From NCBI GenBank assembly GCA_049511115.1, contig JBEKYH010000232.1, positions 1-8,871 of the forward strand: DNA of 8,871 nucleotides, given 5' to 3'. Positions 1 through 6,318 of the stretch are shown in pieces. Position 1 is the first letter of the stretch. Each line of letters starts with the position of its first letter. The notes under the pieces are model-generated. The model was not told the origin of the DNA. It worked only from the letters and a program-made list of their open reading frames with translations, and searched no databases. The DNA comes from JBEKYH01 sp049511115. Its GTDB lineage: Bacteria > Planctomycetota > Phycisphaerae > Tepidisphaerales > Tepidisphaeraceae. The translations under genes and the position numbers were made by a program.

Positions 1-2
1 CC

Positions 3-998
3 ACGTACATGGGCCTGGAACTGGCGCACCCGCTGATGCCCGGAGCGTCTCCCCTGGCCGATGATCTTGATACTGCACGGCGTCTGGAAGACGCCGGCGC
101 GTCGGCCATGGTCATGCGCTCGCTTTTTGAAGAACAGATAGAAGGTGAATTCAGCGCCAGCATTGAAAATTTCGAGAATAACTCCAACGCGTTCGCCGAG
201 GCGCAGTCGTTCTTTCCCGCGGCTGATGAGTATGTATTGAATCCTGATTCATACCTCGATCAGATTCACCGCCTCAAAGCGGCGCTGGGGATTCCGGTGA
301 TTGCGTCGCTCAACGGCACCAGCACATCAGGCTGGCTTCGATACGCGCGGCTGATTGAGCAGGCGGGCGCGGACGGGCTGGAGTTGAACGTCTATCACGT
401 GGCCACCGAGGCGCGGGAAACGTCGCACTCGATTGAGCATCGCGTCCTGGAAGCGGCGCGCAATGTGCGCGAGGCTCTGCAGATTCCGCTGGCGGTGAAA
501 CTCTCGCCGTTCTTTACCTCCCTCCCGCACATCGCCGCGGAATTGCGCGCCACCGGCATCGACGCGCTGGTGTTGTTCAACCGCTTCTATCAGCCGGATA
601 TTGATCTGGAGCAACTGGACGTGGTTCCCAGGCTGCGCCTCTCGGATTCGTCGGAGCTGCTGCTCCGCCTGCGCTGGCTGGCGATTCTGTCGGGCCGGTG
701 CACGGCGACGCTTGCGGCCAGCGGCGGGGTGCATACCGCGGCTGACGCGATCAAGGCGATCATGGCCGGCGCGCATGCGGTTCAGGTCGTGTCCGCATTG
801 CTCCGGCACGGGCCGAGCCATTTGAAAGTGTTAATCGACGATATGAAGAAGTGGATGGAAGTGAACGAGTATCAGTCGATCCGCCAGATGCGCGGGAGTC
901 TGAGCCTGGCAAAGTGTTCAGATCCGGCCGCATTCGAGCGCGGTAATTACATGCGCGTCCTCAACAGTTGGGGCGGCACGAGATCGGATTCAAAATGA
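3..998 (+). CDS. Dihydroorotate dehydrogenase-like flavoprotein, 5' end cut by window edge
   Basis: An FMN-dependent TIM-barrel protein of the dihydroorotate dehydrogenase superfamily, in the 'DHOD-like' branch that is separate from true PyrD. The first ATG is at position 9, but codons 3-8 read Thr-Tyr. The family normally begins with a short lead ending in a T-Y-(L/M)-G-L motif, so the true start lies a few codons upstream of the window. Numbered from the Met at 9, visible family features are HPLMPGASPL (7-16), SLFEEQI (38-44), the FMN-contact lysine in AVKLSP (K164), LFNRFYQPDIDLE (189-201), the phosphate-binding ASGGVHTA (237-244), SALLRHGP (262-269) and NYMRVL near the end. Where class 1A enzymes have the catalytic cysteine (LNLSCPN) this protein has LNVYHV (126-131), with neither Cys nor Ser. 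Orotate synthesis is therefore doubtful and the substrate is unknown. Length, about 335 residues, is normal for the branch. It overlaps the next gene by 4 bp (ATGA), which suggests translational coupling. Confidence 0.88.
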   Translation, partial: TYMGLELAHPLMPGASPLADDLDTARRLEDAGASAMVMRSLFEEQIEGEFSASIENFENNSNAFAEAQSFFPAADEYVLNPDSYLDQIHRLKAALGIPVIASLNGTSTSGWLRYARLIEQAGADGLELNVYHVATEARETSHSIEHRVLEAARNVREALQIPLAVKLSPFFTSLPHIAAELRATGIDALVLFNRFYQPDIDLEQLDVVPRLRLSDSSELLLRLRWLAILSGRCTATLAASGGVHTAADAIKAIMAGAHAVQVVSALLRHGPSHLKVLIDDMKKWMEVNEYQSIRQMRGSLSLAKCSDPAAFERGNYMRVLNSWGGTRSDSK

Positions 999-1612
999 AA
1001 GTGCAAGCAGCCAATGATCGCGCGGCCTGGCTCCAGGGCCCGCCGGCGACGTGCCCGGCTTTACCTCACCGGCCCACGCGGGCCTGGCGGCTGGTATTGC
1101 TGGGCGCGCCGGGCGTCGGGAAAGGAACGCAGGCGGAGCTGCTGTGCGGGAAACTGGGCGCCTGCCACCTGTCCACGGGCGATGTTTTCCGGGCCGCTGC
1201 GGGCCATTGCAATTGCCACCAGACTCCGGCGATGACGGCAGCCATCGTGCATATGCGAGCCGGCGAACTGGAGGGCATCGCGCTCGACGCGGTGATTGAT
1301 TATGAATTACCCCTGGCGAACATCGTGGACCGCCTGAGCGGCCGGCGCATCTGCGAAAAATGCAAGGCGGTTTTCCACGTCACCCAGCGCCCGTCATTCG
1401 CGCCCGGTGTGTGCGACCAGTGCGGCGGCCACCTCTATCAGCGCGAGGATGACCGGCCCGAGGCCGTGCAGGTGCGCATGAAAACCTACGAGCAGGCCAC
1501 CAAGCCGCTGATTGATTTTTATCGGGGCATGGGCACTCTTGTAAGCATTCCCGCCAACGGCACGCCCGACGAAATCTTCGCCCGCTCGCTGACCGCGTTG
1601 AAAGCGGAATGA
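995..1612 (+). CDS. Adenylate kinase-family protein with zinc lid, lacking the central AMP-binding core segment
   Basis: A nucleoside monophosphate kinase homologue of 205 residues. The ATG at 995 is chosen because it overlaps the stop of the preceding gene (ATGA); a TTG at 968 is an in-frame alternative. After an N-terminal extension of about 30 residues come the P-loop GAPGVGKGTQ (37-46), the AMP-site LSTGDVFRAA (59-68) and a CNCH stretch (72-75). The lid follows, with GRR (116-118), a Cys4 zinc site (C120, C123, C140, C143), QREDD (149-153), R161, and a normal C-terminus. Typical adenylate kinases have about 44 residues between the RAGEL helix and the DxVIxYELP strand, including LDGFPRT with the AMP-binding arginine (E. 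coli R88). Here RAGEL (88-92) runs almost directly into EGIALDAVIDYELP (93-106), so that segment is absent with the frame intact. The protein is probably inactive or altered as a phosphotransferase. Other explanations are a pseudogene-like deletion or an assembly error. It ends 1 bp from the convergent GH2 stop. Confidence 0.82.
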   Translation: MKVQAANDRAAWLQGPPATCPALPHRPTRAWRLVLLGAPGVGKGTQAELLCGKLGACHLSTGDVFRAAAGHCNCHQTPAMTAAIVHMRAGELEGIALDAVIDYELPLANIVDRLSGRRICEKCKAVFHVTQRPSFAPGVCDQCGGHLYQREDDRPEAVQVRMKTYEQATKPLIDFYRGMGTLVSIPANGTPDEIFARSLTALKAE

Positions 1613-1613
1613 G

Positions 1614-4160
1614 CTACGGCAACGCCGGAATGGGGGCAACCGATTTTGCGTTGAGCGTCGTGGTTGCGGGGGCCAAACCGTCGGATTGGGCGGTGATCTG
1701 AATCGGGCCGGCCTTGACGCCGGATTGGACGATGGCCATGCACAGGCCGCTGAAGGCGCTGCGCTGGCTCGCCTTATCCGCCTCGTGCGAGGCGGGATCG
1801 CCGTTGCCGACGCCGATGATCGTGGCGTCGCCGCTGACGGTGAATTTCACGAGGTTTGTGGCGGTCGGGACGGTGCGGTTCTGGTCGTCGGCGATGGCCA
1901 CGGTGATTACCGAGACATCCTGGCCGTCGGCGTCGATGGAGCCGCGATCGGGGGTCAGGATGATTTTCGCGGGCGATCCGGTTGTTTGGATCCTGGTGGT
2001 GGCGGCGAGGGCGTCGCCGGAGTAGCCGCGGGCCTCGAGCTCGCCGGGCGCGTACCTGACGCTCCATTGCAAATGACCGTTGCGCGGCATGGGCAGTTTG
2101 CCCAGGCTTTGGCCGTTGAGCAGGAGTTCGACGGCGTCGTAGTTGCTAAAGCACCAGACATCGATCGGCTGGCCTTCCTTGCCGGGCCAATTCCAGTGCG
2201 GGAGCAGGCGCAGGACGGGCTTGTTGGTCCACCAGGCCTGATAATAATAGAAATTATCCTTGGGGAATCCGCAGGTATCCATGATGCCAAACTGCGAACT
2301 GACGGCGGGCCAGCGGTAGGGGGTCGGCTCGCCGCGGTAATCAAAACCGGTCCACACGAAAGCGCCGGCGACCCAGGGCCGCGAAAGGTAATAGGGCCAC
2401 CACATTCCCGCCGTTGTTCCCCAGTTTGGACTGTTCACGTCGTAGGCGGACATCCAACTGTGTGTGCGATCATTGACATAGACGCCGCGCGTGCTGAGGG
2501 TGCTGGCCTCCTCGGTGCCGATGCTGGGTTTGTCGGGAAACGCCGCGTGGAAGCGGTCCATGGCTGTGTACGAGGGCGAGGTTGAGGGCGTGGCGTTCCC
2601 GCGACCACGGCCCCCGCCTCCGCCGCCACCCTGTTTGAGGAAATTAAAACCCTGCACGTCAATCACATCGGAAAGGCCGTGTCCCCAGCCGTTGTTCATC
2701 GCCTCGGTGCAGAGTCGCGTGGGGTCAAGACCGTGGACCAGGTCCTGCATGGTTTTGGCGATGCGCGCGCCGGCGTCGTTGGCCTGGATGGCTCCTTCCT
2801 CGTTGCCGATGGACCAGAGGAAGACGCTGGGATGATTGCGGTCGCGCATGACCTGGCGGGTAAGCTGATCGAGAATCTCAGGGGTCTCGCCCATTTCGCG
2901 GTGTTCGTCCATGACCAGCATGCCCAGCCTGTCGCATGCGTCGAGCAATTCGGACGTTGGATCGTTGTGGGTGGTGCGATAGGCGTTGGAGCCCATCTCC
3001 TTGAGCTTTTCGACGCGGAAATATTGCAGCCGGTCGGGCAGCGCCGATCCGACGCCGGCCATGTCCTGGTGGTTGCAGGTGCCTTGAATCTCGACGCGCT
3101 TGCCGTTGAGGAAGAAACCCTGGTTGGCGTCAAAGCGCAGCGTGCGCAGGCCGAAGGGGGTGGTGTATTGATCGGTGTTTGTCCCGCTGCGCGAGACGGT
3201 GGTCGAAAGCGTGTAGAGGTGAGGGTCTTCCAGCGACCAGAGGTGCGGATTGTCGATGGAAACGGTGGGGGAGATTTCGCACTGCGCGCCGGAGTTGATG
3301 TGCACGCCGCGCACGACGGTCTGGCCGACGGATGAGCCGTCGGAATCGAGGATGGTCTGCGTCACGTCGCAATCGACGGGCTGGGTGGTGTCGTTGGCAA
3401 TGGTGGCGCGGGCGGTCACGGTTGCGCTTGCCGCGGATATATCGCTGGTGATGAAAGTGCCCCAATGGCTGACATGCACGGGATCAGCCGCCACCAGCCA
3501 GACATGCCGGTAAATGCCGGCGCCTTCGTAAAACCAGCCTTCGATGCGCGAGGCGTCGACGCGGACGACCAATTCATTGGAGCCGCCGGCGTTGGCGTAC
3601 TTGGAGATGTCAAACCAGAAGGTGGAGTAGCCGCTGACGTTGCGGCCGAGGCAATGGCCGTTGATCCAGACGACGGAATTGCGGTAGACGCCGTCGAATT
3701 CGATCCACAGGGATCGGCCCGCGTCTTCGGCGGGAAGATCGAATCGCCGGCGATACCAGCCGATGGTATTTCCCAGGGTTGGGCCGATTTTTTTCGAGCC
3801 GTGGCCGTTATCGGCTTGGGCGTCGAATGGCAGTTCAACGGCCCAGTCATGCGGAAGATCAAGCTGACGCCAGGAAGAGTCGTTGAAGTCGCTTTGCACG
3901 TAGGTCACGGTGTGACCCAGGTTGGCGGCCACGGGATCAACGCGCGTGGCGGCAAGACCGGCTTCTTCCTCGCTCGCGTTTACCTGTGCCTTGGTGAGGT
4001 CGTGTACTTCCTGAAAATCAAATTGCGAGGCTGCGTCAGGCGGATCATCGAGGGTGAATCGCCAGTTGTGATCGAGCAGCAATCGGTCGCGGCCCCAGGC
4101 GGCCGATGAAAGTGACAGGCACAATCCAGCCAGCAGCCCGATCCAATGTGCCCCTTTCAT
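1614..4160 (-). CDS. Secreted glycoside hydrolase family 2 (beta-galactosidase type)
   Basis: A retaining exo-glycosidase of family GH2, 848 residues from the ATG at 4160. That start gives a clean signal peptide: MKGAHW, then hydrophobic IGLLAGLCLSLSSA, with cleavage plausible after AAWG. It has GGGG about 6 nt upstream. A GTG at 4184 is an in-frame alternative that adds 8 residues. Domains in order: sugar-binding jelly roll (about 25-225, with LPHDW and GAGIYRHVWL), Ig-like sandwich (about 228-337), TIM barrel (about 338-642), a DUF4982-like beta domain (about 647-717) and a C-terminal Ig-like GH2 C5-type domain (about 727-837). In the barrel, the acid/base is E454 in WSIGNEEG and the nucleophile is probably E550 in IGTEEASTLSTRG. 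CNHQD and RTTHND are also typical. A Gly7 run followed by RGRG (511-521) sits between the two catalytic strands. It is the last gene of the importer operon, so it probably makes the imported sugar. Galactoside specificity is inferred only; other GH2 substrates are possible. Confidence 0.9.
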   Translation of the reverse strand: MKGAHWIGLLAGLCLSLSSAAWGRDRLLLDHNWRFTLDDPPDAASQFDFQEVHDLTKAQVNASEEEAGLAATRVDPVAANLGHTVTYVQSDFNDSSWRQLDLPHDWAVELPFDAQADNGHGSKKIGPTLGNTIGWYRRRFDLPAEDAGRSLWIEFDGVYRNSVVWINGHCLGRNVSGYSTFWFDISKYANAGGSNELVVRVDASRIEGWFYEGAGIYRHVWLVAADPVHVSHWGTFITSDISAASATVTARATIANDTTQPVDCDVTQTILDSDGSSVGQTVVRGVHINSGAQCEISPTVSIDNPHLWSLEDPHLYTLSTTVSRSGTNTDQYTTPFGLRTLRFDANQGFFLNGKRVEIQGTCNHQDMAGVGSALPDRLQYFRVEKLKEMGSNAYRTTHNDPTSELLDACDRLGMLVMDEHREMGETPEILDQLTRQVMRDRNHPSVFLWSIGNEEGAIQANDAGARIAKTMQDLVHGLDPTRLCTEAMNNGWGHGLSDVIDVQGFNFLKQGGGGGGGRGRGNATPSTSPSYTAMDRFHAAFPDKPSIGTEEASTLSTRGVYVNDRTHSWMSAYDVNSPNWGTTAGMWWPYYLSRPWVAGAFVWTGFDYRGEPTPYRWPAVSSQFGIMDTCGFPKDNFYYYQAWWTNKPVLRLLPHWNWPGKEGQPIDVWCFSNYDAVELLLNGQSLGKLPMPRNGHLQWSVRYAPGELEARGYSGDALAATTRIQTTGSPAKIILTPDRGSIDADGQDVSVITVAIADDQNRTVPTATNLVKFTVSGDATIIGVGNGDPASHEADKASQRSAFSGLCMAIVQSGVKAGPIQITAQSDGLAPATTTLNAKSVAPIPALP

Positions 4161-4193
4161 CGCCGACCCCACAGTGTCTGTCACACCCGCTGA

Positions 4194-5291
4194 CTAGAAA
4201 TTAAATTTGTCGATGTTATCCGCTGTGAATGTGAACGGCGTACCGAGCAGGACGTTATCGCCCTTGATTTCCAGGCTCCCCAGGCGGCCGGCCGTGAAGG
4301 ACGTGTCGCCGGGCTTGAGCGAGCCGGACTTGGTGGCGTCGGCGACGTAGACCGTCAGGTAGCCCAGGTCCATCGTGTTCCACAGCACGACGCTGGGCGT
4401 GATCCCCGCGTGAACATAGGGCTTGTTGTCGTTGGGAAGGCCGAGGCCGACGACTTTTACGTCGTTGCGGCCCTTCTGTTTAACGGCCTCTCCCGCTGCC
4501 GGCACTGCCTGAGAACTGATGGCCATGATGACTTTGACGTTGGGGTAGGCGTTGAGAATCACATTGGCCTGCTCAAACGCCTTGTTCTGCAAATCGTCGC
4601 AGGGGACGACGGTGTCCATCTTGATGTCGGGATATTTTGCCGCGCGGCGGGCCTCGATGTACTTCATCCACTCGTTCTGATTCGCGGCGGTGAGCGTGGC
4701 GGTGATGATGGCGAATTCGCCCTTGCCTCCCATGGCGGCGGCGGTGTCGTCCATGAGGACGTTGCCGATGCCTTCGGGGGTGGCCTGATTGACGAGCCAG
4801 TCGCGCGCGTCGGGGTCGGCGTCGGCGTCGAAGGTGACGACCTTGATGCCCGCGGCACGAGCCTTGCGCAATTCGCCGGATAAACCGGGACGGTTATCAA
4901 CGCTGACGGCGATCACATCCACGCCGCGGGTGATCCACGTGTCGACGATTTCATTCTGCTTGGCCGGATCGGTATCGGTCGGGCCGTCCCAGAGGAGGGT
5001 GTCGCCCAATTGCTTGGCCGCCTCTTCGGCGCCCTGGCGGCAGGCGATGAAGTAGGGATTGCCCTTGCTCTTGGGCATCATGGCGATGGTGAACCCGTGC
5101 GCGGCGGGCGGCTGCTGCGGCTGGCCGCCAGGAGCGGCGCTGCTTGCCGTCGTATTTCCCGGCGCCGACAAAACCGCCTGGCCCGGCTGGGCGGCAGGCA
5201 GGTTCTTGACCAGCATATAGTTTCCGCCGGTCACGATGAGCGCCGCGATCAGGATGACCGCACAGAGCGCTACAAGCTGCGAATTCCTCAT
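4194..5291 (-). CDS. Sugar-binding protein part (RhaS/LsrB-like), possible separate product from internal ATG
   Basis: This is the 3' part of the fused frame, which could be translated on its own as a 365-residue periplasmic-binding protein of type 1 fold. The internal ATG at 5291 has GGAGG 8 nt upstream, the best ribosome binding site in the window. Residues 6-28 form one hydrophobic segment after MRNSQ. No lipobox is present, because the cysteine at 10 is preceded by Leu, so it is a signal peptide or an uncleaved anchor. A flexible linker rich in Pro, Gln, Ala and Gly (about 30-66) precedes the domain. Family features are FTIAMMPKSKGNPYF (67-81), GAEEAAKQLG, TFDADADPDAR (153-163), NQATPEGIGN (168-177), TAANQNEWM (201-209), VVGLGLPNDNKPYV (280-293), LWNTMDLGY (303-311) and the ending FTADNIDKFNF. 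These match rhamnose- and AI-2-binding relatives. Most AI-2 contact residues are not conserved, so a sugar ligand is favoured. Confidence 0.6.
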   Translation of the reverse strand: MRNSQLVALCAVILIAALIVTGGNYMLVKNLPAAQPGQAVLSAPGNTTASSAAPGGQPQQPPAAHGFTIAMMPKSKGNPYFIACRQGAEEAAKQLGDTLLWDGPTDTDPAKQNEIVDTWITRGVDVIAVSVDNRPGLSGELRKARAAGIKVVTFDADADPDARDWLVNQATPEGIGNVLMDDTAAAMGGKGEFAIITATLTAANQNEWMKYIEARRAAKYPDIKMDTVVPCDDLQNKAFEQANVILNAYPNVKVIMAISSQAVPAAGEAVKQKGRNDVKVVGLGLPNDNKPYVHAGITPSVVLWNTMDLGYLTVYVADATKSGSLKPGDTSFTAGRLGSLEIKGDNVLLGTPFTFTADNIDKFNF

Positions 5292-6317
5292 GTCCAAATC
5301 CTCCGAACGTGTTGTCGATGGTCGTTGCGTGCGCGGCCAGTCTAATCCAATGGCCGCCAACAGCAGAAATCCGGTTAGGATGCCGGCGAGTTCCGGCGTC
5401 TGGTCCGACAGGCGCAGGCCGTTGGTCAAGACGGCGATGGAGAACAAACCGAGTAGCGTGCCGCCGATGCTGGCGCGGCCGCCGAAAATGCTGGTGCCGC
5501 CGAGAACGACGGCGGTGATGGCTTGAAGTTCATATCCGCTGCCGGCGTCGGCTTTGGCCTGGCCGAAGTGGGCGACGTAGATCACGGCAGCGACGCCGGA
5601 AGCCAACCCGGACAGGATGTAGGTGAGGGCGATCCGCGCATCGACGGGAATGCCCGCATGGAGCGCGCCCTGGGGAGAGTAGCCGATTGCCGAAAGGGCG
5701 CGGCCGACTGCCGAGCGATGGACGAGAAGCCAGAAGAAAATGGCGGCCAATATGAAGAGGGGGAGTTGCGCGGGGATGCCGCTGATGTATCCCTGTCCCA
5801 GGAATAGAAAGTGACTGGGGAAGTCGGTGAAATTGTCGGCGCCTTTGGTGATTCCCTCGGCCAGGCCGCGAAAGAGGGAATAAGAGCCGAGTGTGACAAT
5901 CAGCGGCGGGATGCGCAGGCGCGTGATAAACAGGGCGTTCATACCGCCGGCGAAGATGGCGATGATGAGGGTCAGGGCGGCGGCTTCTTCGGGGGAACAA
6001 TGGCCGTCGCGCCAGAGTTTTCCAAAGACAACCGCGCACAAGCCGAGTAGCGAGCCGACGGAGAGGTCGATGCCGCCGGTCAGGATTACCGGGGTTTGGG
6101 CCAGGGCCAGAAGGCCCAGTTCAACGCTCAGGCGGCAGACTTCGAAGAAGTTTCGCGGGGTGAAAAAGTGGGTGCCGAAGAAGGAGAAGATGGCGATTTC
6201 GACCAACAACAGGCCGGCGAGGATGGCTTGCTGGGAATGGACTTGCCGCGACGGCGCGACTGCGACTGGCGCGCTCGGCGGCGTCTGGGCGGGGATGATG
6301 GGCGCGGCGGCGGACAT
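4194..6317 (-). CDS. RhaQ-type sugar ABC permease fused in frame to RhaS-type sugar-binding protein
   Basis: A single open frame of 707 residues that joins two proteins normally encoded separately. The ATG at 6317 is preferred: it follows the previous stop by 1 bp and has GGGGAG 11 nt upstream. An in-frame ATG at 6383 would overlap the previous gene by 65 bp. Residues 1-342 are a ribose/rhamnose-type (CUT2) permease with a Pro/Ala-rich N-terminus, many hydrophobic helices, LTGGIDLSVGS (79-89), the ATPase-coupling region around IGYSPQGALHAGI (211-223), and VVLGGTSIFGG (270-280). The permease body ends near LLLAAIGLDW, then a charged stretch RTQRPSTTRSEDLD leads into Met343 of the binding protein. 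An extra membrane segment (about 348-363) follows, then a Pro/Gln/Ala linker and a two-lobed binding domain. A CUT2 permease normally ends in the cytoplasm, so one more helix would place the binding domain outside, which makes the fusion topologically sensible. A frameshift error at the junction cannot be excluded. Confidence 0.82.
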   Translation of the reverse strand: MSAAAPIIPAQTPPSAPVAVAPSRQVHSQQAILAGLLLVEIAIFSFFGTHFFTPRNFFEVCRLSVELGLLALAQTPVILTGGIDLSVGSLLGLCAVVFGKLWRDGHCSPEEAAALTLIIAIFAGGMNALFITRLRIPPLIVTLGSYSLFRGLAEGITKGADNFTDFPSHFLFLGQGYISGIPAQLPLFILAAIFFWLLVHRSAVGRALSAIGYSPQGALHAGIPVDARIALTYILSGLASGVAAVIYVAHFGQAKADAGSGYELQAITAVVLGGTSIFGGRASIGGTLLGLFSIAVLTNGLRLSDQTPELAGILTGFLLLAAIGLDWPRTQRPSTTRSEDLDMRNSQLVALCAVILIAALIVTGGNYMLVKNLPAAQPGQAVLSAPGNTTASSAAPGGQPQQPPAAHGFTIAMMPKSKGNPYFIACRQGAEEAAKQLGDTLLWDGPTDTDPAKQNEIVDTWITRGVDVIAVSVDNRPGLSGELRKARAAGIKVVTFDADADPDARDWLVNQATPEGIGNVLMDDTAAAMGGKGEFAIITATLTAANQNEWMKYIEARRAAKYPDIKMDTVVPCDDLQNKAFEQANVILNAYPNVKVIMAISSQAVPAAGEAVKQKGRNDVKVVGLGLPNDNKPYVHAGITPSVVLWNTMDLGYLTVYVADATKSGSLKPGDTSFTAGRLGSLEIKGDNVLLGTPFTFTADNIDKFNF
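5300..5304 (-). promoter_or_regulatory. Internal Shine-Dalgarno at the permease/binding-protein junction
   Basis: The minus strand reads GGAGG, then 8 nt, then ATG (5291-5289). The site lies inside the open frame that continues from the permease. Its quality and spacing suggest that the binding protein is, or recently was, started independently at this ATG. Confidence 0.7.
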
Positions 6318-6318
6318 A

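Noticed and set aside
968..994. TTG at 968 as the start of the kinase gene
   Set aside because: The ATG at 995 overlaps the preceding stop as ATGA, the coupling pattern also seen in the other operon.
1593..1607. Hairpin CCGC-7nt-GCGG near the convergent stops, considered as a terminator
   Set aside because: The stem is only 4 bp, it lies inside the kinase coding sequence, and no T-tract follows on either strand.
1686..2585. Long open frame on the plus strand opposite the GH2 gene (299 codons)
   Set aside because: It lies antisense to conserved GH2 domains. The translation is Gly/Ala/Asp/Val-rich without motifs, as expected for a GC-rich shadow frame.
2679..3335. Plus-strand open frame of 218 codons opposite the GH2 gene
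   Set aside because: It is a shadow of the GH2 barrel and Ig domain, with no recognisable fold or ribosome binding site.
3465..4109. Plus-strand open frame of 214 codons opposite the GH2 N-terminus
   Set aside because: It is a shadow frame: the opposite strand carries clear GH2 motifs.
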